From contig PNNE01000448.1 of assembly GCA_013824055.1 (NCBI GenBank), positions 1 through 5,685 of the forward strand: a stretch of DNA of 5,685 bases. The letters run 5' to 3'. This stretch comes from Rhodobacter sp. (GTDB lineage: Bacteria; Pseudomonadota; Alphaproteobacteria; Rhodobacterales; Rhodobacteraceae). The position numbers and the translations under genes are program-made. The notes beneath the pieces were generated by a model. The model searched no databases, was not told the origin of the DNA, and saw nothing but the letters and a program-made list of their open reading frames with translations. Positions 1 through 5,370 of this stretch are shown here, piece by piece; positions within the stretch are counted from its first letter, which is position 1; each line of letters opens with the position of its first letter.

Positions 1-96
1 GTTCGAGTTCGAGTTCGAGTTCGAGTTGCTGTTGCTGTTGGAGTTCGAGCTGGAGTTCGAGTTGCTGTTCGAGCTGGAGTTGCTGTTCGAGCTGCT
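1..96. repeat. Hexamer-based low-complexity tandem repeat encoding (Ser-Asn)n
   Basis: The segment is built from GTTCGA units: four perfect tandem copies plus GTT at 1-27, followed by degenerate variants GTTGCT, GTTGGA, GCTGGA and GTTCGA up to base 96. On the minus strand these are AAC (Asn) alternating with TCG, AGC or TCC (Ser). The unit is six bases, so gain or loss of units by slippage changes tail length without shifting frame. Mixed Ser codons in the older part and uniform TCG-AAC at the edge suggest recent expansion toward the edge. The array continues beyond the window. Confidence 0.9.
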
Positions 97-354
97 GCCC
101 GACTGGTTCACCCAGACCCATTTCCCGTCGCGCTTCACACGCGTCCACTTTCCGTCATCGTCGACGGGCACGACCAGCTCCTGCACGTCCGCCGCGCCCA
201 GGGCATAGCTTTTGGCGCGGAAATCGATGGCTCGGTCGGTGGCAGCTTTGGCCGCGGGGTGCAGCTTGATGCCAGGCGCGCCGGCCTGGGCGGACCCTGC
301 TGCGCCGGTGAGGCTCATGCCAAGCGCGGCGATCATGGTGGCGATCTTCTTCAT
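1..354 (-). CDS. Small exported protein with Ser/Asn-only C-terminal tail, partial (3' end beyond left edge)
   Basis: The reading frame opens at ATG 354-352 and is still open at base 1, giving 118 visible residues. An AGGAG ribosome binding site (complement of 361-365) sits six bases upstream and fixes the start. Residues 1-24 form a classic signal peptide: MKK, a hydrophobic stretch, then AQA before a likely cleavage at Ala24/Gly25. Residues 25-66 are a short mixed segment that I do not recognise. Residues 67-82 hold two copies of DGKW-x-x-V (DGKWTRV and DGKWVWV), nine residues apart. From residue 87 to the edge there are only Ser and Asn, 19 Ser and 13 Asn, becoming strictly alternating SN near the edge. 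The protein is probably periplasmic or outside the cell; its function is unknown. It is transcribed away from the sugar operon and need not belong to it. The existence of the gene is well supported; how far the tail extends is not visible. Confidence 0.82.
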   Translation of the reverse strand, partial: MKKIATMIAALGMSLTGAAGSAQAGAPGIKLHPAAKAATDRAIDFRAKSYALGAADVQELVVPVDDDGKWTRVKRDGKWVWVNQSGSSSNSNSSSNSNSNSSSNSNSNSNSNSNSNSN

Positions 355-457
355 CGTGGTCTCCTGTTCTGCGTTTCGGATGCAGCCAAGGTACGGCACG
401 GGGCAGGGCTGTCCATAAACCGGGGAGTGGCCGACATGAACCGAAGGCCGAGGGCGG

Positions 458-481
458 GGCCATAAACCAAAGTTTAGGGCC
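458..481. promoter_or_regulatory. Imperfect inverted repeat, possible regulator site
   Basis: Two 10-base arms, GGCCATAAAC (458-467) and GTTTAGGGCC (472-481), are complementary at nine of ten positions across a CAAA spacer. The left arm contains the third of three CATRAACC octamers in this gap. It could be a binding site controlling the divergent exported-protein gene. It has no T-run and terminates no gene, so a terminator is unlikely. Function is inferred from position only. Confidence 0.35.
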
Positions 482-512
482 GTCCTTTCGGCACACCGGA
501 CATATTTGCCGC

Positions 513-540
513 TTGCGCCGTGGGTGCCCGCAGCTAACAT
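513..540 (+). promoter_or_regulatory. Possible -35/-10 promoter for a leaderless transporter mRNA
   Basis: TTGCGC (513-518, three matches to TTGACA) and TAACAT (535-540, four matches to TATAAT) are separated by 16 bases. Transcription from this pair would start at or next to the ATG at 547, giving a leaderless mRNA. That fits the absence of any Shine-Dalgarno sequence before that ATG. Both hexamers are weak, so this is a suggestion only. Confidence 0.25.
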
Positions 541-546
541 GTTAGC
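533..546. promoter_or_regulatory. Perfect 14-bp palindrome, likely operator of the sugar operon
   Basis: GCTAACATGTTAGC is identical to its own reverse complement and ends on the base before the ATG at 547. It overlaps the candidate -10 hexamer and the presumed transcription start, a position expected for repression by a dimeric regulator. The centre is CATG rather than the CG common in LacI-family operators, so I assign no regulator family. No regulator gene is present in the window. Confidence 0.55.
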
Positions 547-1650
547 ATGAGCGGCAATGACCACCTTCACGTCGTCACCTCGGACGACATCAGCGCCGGC
601 CGGAAGCGGTTCGGCAGCCTGCTTGTCTGGGGCACGGCCGGGCTCATGGCGCTGGTGGCGCTGGCGCAGACGGCGCAGGTCCTGGGCTGGCGCGATTTCG
701 GCTTCACCGATTGGCGACCGACGCTTTACGCCTATTGCATCTGGGCCACGGCGCTGTGCTGGGCGCAGGTCATCACCCGGGGCGAGCAGGGCAAGCGCAC
801 GCTCTTCGTGCTGCCTGCCGCACTTTTCGTCGTGTCGCTGACGGTCTTCCCGCTGCTGTTCGGCCTGGTCATCGCCTTTTCCAGCTGGAACCTTTCCAGC
901 CTGGATGGCCGCCAGTTCAACGGCTTTGACAACCTGGTCCAGATGTGGGGCGACCCGTTCTACTGGAACGCGCTGGGCAACATGGTGATCTATGTGGCCG
1001 CGATTCTTGTGGAATATGCCATCGCCTTCGGCCTGGCGCTGATCCTGGCCGGACAGATCCGCGCCCGCAAGTTCTGGCGCGTGGCGTTCCTGATGCCGCT
1101 GATGCTGTCGCCGGTGGCGGTCAGCTGGATGATCGGCAAGTCGATGCTGGAAGCCCGCTTCGGCCCGCTCGCCCGCCTGGCCCGTGCCCTGGGAGTCGAA
1201 AACCCCAGCTTCTTCGAAAGCCCCTGGATGGCCAAGCTGACGATCATGGTGCTGGATGCCTGGACCTTCATCCCCTTCATGATGATCATGCTTCTGGCCG
1301 GGCTCCAGGCGATTCCGAAAGAGCTGCAGGAGGCCAGCCGCGTCGATGGCGCCACCGGCTGGAAAAGCTTCTGGGAGATCACCTTTCCGCTGATGCTGCC
1401 AGTCTCGGTCACGGCGATTCTGATCCGCATCATCTTCAAGCTGAAGCTGGCGGACATCGTCATCAACGTCACAGCGGGCGGACCTGGGGGGGCGACGGAT
1501 ACTGTCACCAGCTTCATCTTCCGCGAATACCGGGAACGTTCCAACGTCGGTTACGGCACGATGCTGGCCATGGTCTACCTGGTGCTGATCGTCATCGCGA
1601 TGACCTTGCTGATGAAGTTCGCCAACCGCCTGACGCGGCCCAGGACCTGA
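547..1650 (+). CDS. Sugar ABC transporter permease, MalF-like (CUT1)
   Basis: This is one of the two inner-membrane permease subunits of a carbohydrate uptake (CUT1) ABC importer. The 367 residues include the EAA loop for the ATPase at about 262-285 (EASRVDGATG, then FPLMLP). They also include GGPGGATDT at 311-319, which is typical of MalF-type subunits. Hydrophobic segments lie near 24-46, 58-77, 85-113, 142-169, 178-196, 231-255, 284-305 and 338-358. The protein is longer than the usual 290-310 residues because two extra N-terminal membrane segments (about 24-77) precede the canonical first helix at about 85, a layout resembling MalF. The start is the first possible one, since an in-frame TAA lies at 535-537. 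No Shine-Dalgarno sequence precedes it, so translation may be leaderless. The MalG-like partner follows after 16 bases. The substrate cannot be read from the sequence. Confidence 0.93.
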   Translation: MSGNDHLHVVTSDDISAGRKRFGSLLVWGTAGLMALVALAQTAQVLGWRDFGFTDWRPTLYAYCIWATALCWAQVITRGEQGKRTLFVLPAALFVVSLTVFPLLFGLVIAFSSWNLSSLDGRQFNGFDNLVQMWGDPFYWNALGNMVIYVAAILVEYAIAFGLALILAGQIRARKFWRVAFLMPLMLSPVAVSWMIGKSMLEARFGPLARLARALGVENPSFFESPWMAKLTIMVLDAWTFIPFMMIMLLAGLQAIPKELQEASRVDGATGWKSFWEITFPLMLPVSVTAILIRIIFKLKLADIVINVTAGGPGGATDTVTSFIFREYRERSNVGYGTMLAMVYLVLIVIAMTLLMKFANRLTRPRT

Positions 1651-1666
1651 CGGGGAGCCCGAGACC

Positions 1667-2632
1667 ATGACCGACACCCCCGTCCAGATCTTCCGCGACA
1701 GCGAGGCCGACCGGGGCTTCCGCATGAAGTGGTGGGCCAGCCGCATCACGATCTACAGCGTTCTGGTCTTCTGGGCGGTGATCTGCCTCTTCCCGATCTA
1801 CTGGACCGCGACGACCAGCTTCAAGCTGGCGCCGAACGTGATGCAGGGCCAGATGGTGCCGTTTCCACCCGCCTGGACGCCCGAGGCGGACTGGGCCAAG
1901 TCGCTGTTCTATGCGCCGAAGTGGAAGGGATGGGAGTCGATCGGGTTGTCGCCCGAGACCCTGCGGCAGGAAAGCACCGTCCGGGCCGAGTTCCTGAAGC
2001 GGTTCATGAACTCTACCATCGTGGCGCTGGTGTCGTCGACGCTGGCCGTGGTGCTGGGGGCAATGGCGGCCTACGGGCTGTCGCGGTTCCGCTACAGATG
2101 GGCCTGGATGAAGAACGACGACATCCTGTTCTTCTTCCTGTCGCAACTGATCCTGCCGCCTGTCGTGCTGGCCCTGCCGTTCCTGGTGCTTTACAAGGAG
2201 CTGGCGCTGCTGGACACGCGGATCGGGCTGATCCTGCTGTACACGCTGTCGGTCATGCCCATCGTCATCTGGATCATGAAGGACCAGTTCGAGACGATCC
2301 CGACCGAGCTTGAGGAAGCGGCCCTGGTGGACGGGCTCTCGATCTGGGGGGCGTTCCTGACGATCATCGTCCCCATCGCGCTGCCGGGGATGGTGGCGGC
2401 CTTCATCCTGTCGCTTGTCCTGACCTGGAACGAGTATTTCTTCGCGGCCCTCCTGACCTCGACCCACGCCAACACGCTGCCGGTGATGGTGGCCAGCCAG
2501 ACCGGCAGCCAGGGGATCAACTGGTGGTCGATGGCGGCGCTGTCCTTCGCGGCGATCCTGCCCCTGATCGTGATCGGGATCGTGCTGGAACGGTTCATCA
2601 TCAAGGGCATGGCGGCGGGGGCGGTGAAGTAG
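1667..2632 (+). CDS. Sugar ABC transporter permease, MalG-like (CUT1)
   Basis: This is the second membrane subunit of the same importer, 321 residues. A GGGGAG ribosome binding site (1652-1657) lies nine bases before the ATG. The first membrane helix is at about 26-48 (ending LFPIYW). A soluble loop of about 60-110 residues follows, then helices near 116-138, 154-176, 184-203, 236-257 and 289-308. The EAA loop is at about 214-241 (ELEEAALVDG, then VPIALPG). The C-terminus ends in KGMAAGAVK, close to the usual MalG-family ending (GxxAGAVKG). Its TAG stop (2630-2632) lies inside the left arm of a GTAGGGTGGGC dyad repeat. The repeat may therefore have replaced the original stop and perhaps a last Gly codon. 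The ATPase and solute-binding protein that complete the transporter are not in the window. Confidence 0.94.
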   Translation: MTDTPVQIFRDSEADRGFRMKWWASRITIYSVLVFWAVICLFPIYWTATTSFKLAPNVMQGQMVPFPPAWTPEADWAKSLFYAPKWKGWESIGLSPETLRQESTVRAEFLKRFMNSTIVALVSSTLAVVLGAMAAYGLSRFRYRWAWMKNDDILFFFLSQLILPPVVLALPFLVLYKELALLDTRIGLILLYTLSVMPIVIWIMKDQFETIPTELEEAALVDGLSIWGAFLTIIVPIALPGMVAAFILSLVLTWNEYFFAALLTSTHANTLPVMVASQTGSQGINWWSMAALSFAAILPLIVIGIVLERFIIKGMAAGAVK

Positions 2633-2656
2633 GGTGGGCAGTATTGCCCACCCTAC
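2629..2656. repeat. GTAGGGTGGGC-type dyad repeat, copy 1
   Basis: The arms GTAGGGTGGGCA (2629-2640) and TGCCCACCCTAC (2645-2656) are perfectly complementary over 12 bases with a GTAT loop. The element includes the TAG stop of the MalG-like permease and ends 12 bases before the start of the mutarotase gene. No T-run follows, so it is not a classical intrinsic terminator. In the mRNA it would form a very stable hairpin that could protect the upstream message or reduce downstream expression. I recall similar GTAGGGTGGGC dyads as dispersed intergenic repeats in proteobacteria; a genome-wide count would confirm it here. A second, diverged copy lies at 3121-3145. Confidence 0.85.
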
Positions 2657-2668
2657 GAAGGGAGTCGC

Positions 2669-3124
2669 ATGCTGAAGGGCATCGACCAGCGGCTGTCGGC
2701 GGAGATCGTGCATGTCCTGATGCTGATGGGGCACGGCGACGATCTGGTGATCTGCGACGTGAACCACCCCGCCGCGACCATCGCGGCCGAGACCACTCAT
2801 GGCCGGCTGATCGACATGGCGGGCTGCGACATCCCGACGGCGGCGCGGGCAATCCTGTCGCTGATGCCGCTGGACAGCTTCGTCCCCGCCCCGGTCGCGC
2901 GGATGCGGGTGGTCGGCGATCCAGAGGGAGTGGTCCCGATCTTCGCCCGGATGCAGGCCGTCGTGGATCGGGCCGAGGGCCGCCCCGTCACCTTCCAGGC
3001 GCTGGAGCGGTTCGACTTCTACGCAGCCGCGAAACGTGCCTTCGCGATCATCCGCACGGCGGATTCAGGTCCTTATGGCTGCTTCATCCTGAAGAAGGGC
3101 GTTGTCGACCTGCCCGAGTTGTAG
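2669..3124 (+). CDS. RbsD/FucU family sugar mutarotase (L-fucose mutarotase-like)
   Basis: This 151-residue cytoplasmic protein belongs to the family that interconverts alpha and beta anomers of sugars (FucU for L-fucose, RbsD for D-ribose). The length fits the family. Recognisable blocks are the N-terminal MLKGID, the GHGD motif at 21-24 with the catalytic-type His22, CDVNHPA at 29-35, ERFDFYAAAKRAFA at 113-126 and the C-terminal PYGCFILKKGVV at 135-146. These resemble FucU more than RbsD. E. coli FucU, as I recall it, has YGN where this protein has YGC. An AAGGGAG ribosome binding site (2658-2664) lies four bases before the ATG. The TAG stop (3122-3124) is again contributed by a GTAGGGTGGGC repeat. 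Being in the permease operon, it probably acts on the imported sugar before phosphorylation. The true substrate need not be fucose, so no gene symbol is given. Confidence 0.9.
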   Translation: MLKGIDQRLSAEIVHVLMLMGHGDDLVICDVNHPAATIAAETTHGRLIDMAGCDIPTAARAILSLMPLDSFVPAPVARMRVVGDPEGVVPIFARMQAVVDRAEGRPVTFQALERFDFYAAAKRAFAIIRTADSGPYGCFILKKGVVDLPEL

Positions 3125-3883
3125 GGTGGGCGATCCGCCCACCTTCCCGGCAAGACCCAGCACCTGACGCAGGTGGGTCAGGGCGATCTGCACCCCGGCT
3201 TGCCCCATCGCGGGCGACGCCTGCCCGGCATCCTCGGTATACCAGTGCCCGCCGTCCTGCGCGCGGGCCATGTCCACGGTATCGGGTGCCAGTGCCTGCA
3301 TCAGCGCGGTCTCGCCTTGTCCCGCGTGGTCGAAGGGAAAGGCCGCGCCTTTCGGAAACAGCGGGTGGATGCGGATCCAGTTGAACGGGTCTGCCGCGTC
3401 CGCCTGCTGCGCGTAATAGTCCTGCATCCCCCGGTCGCCCCACCAGCCGGAGCCGCGGGTCGCCTCCAGAAACCGCATGATCGCATTGCGACCGGCCAGG
3501 CGGAAGGCAAGGTCGGTGGGCATGCCCTGGTCGAAGCCCTCGGTCTGGTGATGGATCACCCCCCGGATGTTGCGAAAGCCTGCCTGCAACAGCGCGGTGA
3601 ACAGCGCCTCGGCCATCGGCAGGATGGCCCCGGCGTCGATGTGCAGCGTGCCGGTGCCCTCGGGCCCTGCGACGGCATGGCTTGCGGCCCCATAGGCAAA
3701 GGGCGGCAGGGTGATGATCGCATCGTCCAGCCGGTCGAGGACCTCTGTCACCACCAGCAGGTCCACTCCGGCGGGCAGGTGCTGGCCGTGATACTCCAGC
3801 ACCCCGATGGGCAGGACGACGGGCGTGTTCGCCGCAATGGCCGCTTGTAGCTGGTGCGGGCGGAGGCGGGCGAACTGGGTCAC
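3065..3883 (-). CDS. Creatininase-family metal-dependent amidohydrolase
   Basis: This 272-residue protein belongs to the creatininase superfamily, which contains metal-dependent hydrolases of lactam, amide and formamide bonds. Its N-terminal motif PIGVLEYHGQHLPAGVD (25-41) matches the family pattern PxGSxExHGPHLPxxTD and keeps Glu30, His32 and Asp41. GPEGTGTLHID lies at 73-83 and DHAGQGETALM at 185-195, with Glu191 in the ETS-type position. The usual NGHGGN signature is replaced by IHHQTE (110-115), in which His112 keeps the metal-ligand position. All five likely ligands are present, so the protein should be active, but the subfamily is unusual. The start is GTG 3883-3881, overlapping the kinase stop as GTGA, so it is translationally coupled. 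The last 28 residues or so (from about 245) are read from a repeat element and from antisense of the mutarotase gene. The substrate is unknown; the operon suggests a sugar-linked amide or lactam. Confidence 0.88.
   Translation of the reverse strand: MTQFARLRPHQLQAAIAANTPVVLPIGVLEYHGQHLPAGVDLLVVTEVLDRLDDAIITLPPFAYGAASHAVAGPEGTGTLHIDAGAILPMAEALFTALLQAGFRNIRGVIHHQTEGFDQGMPTDLAFRLAGRNAIMRFLEATRGSGWWGDRGMQDYYAQQADAADPFNWIRIHPLFPKGAAFPFDHAGQGETALMQALAPDTVDMARAQDGGHWYTEDAGQASPAMGQAGVQIALTHLRQVLGLAGKVGGSPTLQLGQVDNALLQDEAAIRT
3121..3145. terminator. GTAGGGTGGGC-type dyad repeat, copy 2; probable bidirectional terminator/stabiliser
   Basis: The element starts GTAGGGTGGGCG like copy 1 and carries an 8-bp perfect stem, GGTGGGCG (3125-3132) and CGCCCACC (3136-3143), with an ATC loop. 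One G-T and one A-T pair extend it to 3123-3145. It lies where the two convergent operons meet, so a two-way transcription end point is plausible. A T-run is lacking, so Rho-independent termination is not proven. The mutarotase TAG stop lies in its left edge, and the minus-strand hydrolase gene reads straight through it. Confidence 0.6.
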
Positions 3884-5370
3884 GGCAGGGCCTGCATCAG
3901 GTCGCGCGTCTGGGTGTAAAGGCGTTTCCAGAGCGGGTATTGCGTCGCATAGGCCGGGACGGTTTCGGGATGGACGGTCGTGGCGTTGGGGTTCCAGGTC
4001 AGGATGTCCTGCGGCTGGACGGCCCCGACGGCCAGCGCCGCCAGGAAAGCGTCGCCATAGCTTGCGCCGATGGTCTTGTCGCAGACATGTTGCGCGATCC
4101 CGCCGAAGTCGGAGGTCGCCTGCAGCCAGAGCGCGTTCTTCGTCCCGCCGCCCACCGCAAGCACCCGGTCGGGGGAGGCACCGACTTCGGCACAGGTTTC
4201 CAGCACATGGGCGGTCCCGGCGGCGATGCCTTCGACCACGGCGCGGAACAGGTCGGCGCGGGTGTGGGTCAGGTTCAGGCCGAAGAATACCCCGCGCGCA
4301 TGGGGGTCATGGATCGGCGTGCGCTCGCCCGAGAAATAGGGCAGGCAGATCAGACCCTTGGCACCTTTCGGGCTTTGGGCGGCCTCGGCCACCAGCGCGG
4401 GGAAGTCGGTGTCGCGGGCGAGCTGGTCGCGGAACCAGTGGGTCAGCGTGCCGCTTGTCGCCAGCCCCGCCATCGAGGCATGCATGCCGGGGAAGAGCCA
4501 GGGCGCATACCACAGGCGCGGGTCGCGCACCGGCTGGCCGGTGACCTGGATGATGAAGATGGTCGAGCCATACATCAGCATCATCTCGCCGGGCTGCCGG
4601 ACGCCGACCGAAACCGCCTCGGCCGCCGCGTCGATGGTGCCGCAGGTGACGGGGGTGCCTTGGGCGAGGCCGGTCTCCCGCGCGGCGGCGGCGGTGATCT
4701 GGCCGGCGATCTCGGTGGACCATAGCAGGCGGGGGAGCTTGGAAAGGGGGATGATCTCGGGGGAGAGGTCGGTGGTCCAGTCCTGGGTGGTGACGTCATA
4801 CAGCGGCGAGAAGTTCGCGGCGGTGTAGTGGTCGATGACGTATTCGCCGGTCAGCTTCCAGGTCAGGTAGCTGGTCGAGGTCAGGACCATCGCGGTCTGC
4901 GCGTAAAGGTCGGGGTGGGTTTCCTTGAGCCACAGGATCTTGGGGCCGACCGACTGCGAGGTCAGCGCATTGCCGCAGCGCTGGTGGATGGTGGCCGCGC
5001 CGATCCGGGCGTTCAGGGCGGCGATCTGGTCCGTCGCGCGGGTGTCGACGCCGTAGAGGACGCCATTCATCAGGGGTTTGCCCGCGCTGTCCACGGGCAG
5101 CATGCAGGGGCCGATGGCAGAGGCGGCGACGCACCTGATCTCGCTTGGGTCAAGGCCGGACTGGGCGAGAAGCGCCTTGGTGATGTGAACGAAATCGCCC
5201 CACCAGTCTTCCTCGGCCCGGTGTTCGGCCCATCCGGCGCGGGGGACGATCATCTTGTGGGGACGGCTGGCCTGCGCGGTGATGCGGCCCTGGGCGTCGA
5301 CGAGGACGCCTTTGGATTCGAAGGTGCCGATGTCGATGCCAAGCGTGTGGGGGCCGGTCGCGTGGGTCAT
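3880..5370 (-). CDS. FGGY-family carbohydrate kinase (xylulokinase-like)
   Basis: This complete 496-residue cytoplasmic sugar kinase transfers phosphate from ATP to a sugar or polyol. The N-terminal domain opens with GIDIGTFESKGVLVD (11-25), the DIGT phosphate-binding loop. The probable catalytic base is Asp247 in CGTIDAAAEAVSVGV (243-257). The C-terminal domain has YFSGERTPIHDPHARG (345-360), the FGGY second signature, and the adenosine-site motif VGGGTKNALWLQ (406-417). Length matches FGGY kinases (about 480-540 residues). The ATG overlaps the stop of the upstream M42 gene as ATGA, and no clear Shine-Dalgarno sequence is seen, so translation is probably coupled. Its stop overlaps the hydrolase GTG. 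Family members use xylulose, ribulose, fuculose, rhamnulose, gluconate, glycerol and others. Nothing in the sequence lets me choose, so no symbol is given. Confidence 0.94.
   Translation of the reverse strand: MTHATGPHTLGIDIGTFESKGVLVDAQGRITAQASRPHKMIVPRAGWAEHRAEEDWWGDFVHITKALLAQSGLDPSEIRCVAASAIGPCMLPVDSAGKPLMNGVLYGVDTRATDQIAALNARIGAATIHQRCGNALTSQSVGPKILWLKETHPDLYAQTAMVLTSTSYLTWKLTGEYVIDHYTAANFSPLYDVTTQDWTTDLSPEIIPLSKLPRLLWSTEIAGQITAAAARETGLAQGTPVTCGTIDAAAEAVSVGVRQPGEMMLMYGSTIFIIQVTGQPVRDPRLWYAPWLFPGMHASMAGLATSGTLTHWFRDQLARDTDFPALVAEAAQSPKGAKGLICLPYFSGERTPIHDPHARGVFFGLNLTHTRADLFRAVVEGIAAGTAHVLETCAEVGASPDRVLAVGGGTKNALWLQATSDFGGIAQHVCDKTIGASYGDAFLAALAVGAVQPQDILTWNPNATTVHPETVPAYATQYPLWKRLYTQTRDLMQALP

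Larger units (their letters stand above)
355..546. other. Divergent intergenic region
   Basis: This 192-base gap separates the minus-strand exported protein from the plus-strand transporter operon and should hold promoters for both. It contains the ribosome binding site of the exported protein (361-365). Three octamers of the form CATRAACC lie at 414-421, 435-442 and 461-468. There is also an imperfect inverted repeat (458-481) and a perfect palindrome (533-546), listed separately. I see no convincing small ORF and no recognisable RNA gene in it. A strong consensus promoter for the minus-strand gene is not evident. Confidence 0.6.

Noticed and set aside
26..208. Plus-strand frame rich in Leu, Glu and Phe over the hexamer repeat
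   Set aside because: It is the complement of the Ser/Asn tract, has no ribosome binding site, and competes with a minus-strand gene that has a signal peptide and an AGGAG site.
212..418. Plus-strand 68-codon frame whose translation looks like a signal peptide
   Set aside because: It starts with TTG, lacks a Shine-Dalgarno sequence, and is antisense to the signal-peptide region of the better supported minus-strand gene. Ala-rich hydrophobic translations are common in the antisense of such regions.
155..496. Minus-strand 113-codon frame across the divergent intergenic region
   Set aside because: The composition is Arg/His/Pro-rich with no recognisable domain, and it overlaps the exported-protein gene in another frame.
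539..550. Three-codon upstream frame (ATG TTA GCA TGA) overlapping the permease start as ATGA
   Set aside because: It lies wholly within the palindrome, which explains its sequence, and has no ribosome binding site. Chance is the simpler explanation.
2629..2656. Reading copy 1 of the dyad repeat as an intrinsic terminator ending the permease operon
   Set aside because: There is no T-run after the stem, and the mutarotase start with a good ribosome binding site follows within 12 bases, so co-transcription is more likely.
1592..2800. 402-codon minus-strand open frame antisense to the MalG-like permease
   Set aside because: It is rich in His, Arg, Asp and Gln with no domain, as expected from antisense of a GC-rich membrane-protein gene. 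The plus strand is a clear permease and the frame also crosses the dyad repeat.
2524..3384. Plus-strand 286-codon frame spanning both dyad repeats and the mutarotase
   Set aside because: It is Arg/Pro/Gly-rich with no domain. The mutarotase in the overlapping frame has a ribosome binding site and clear FucU motifs.
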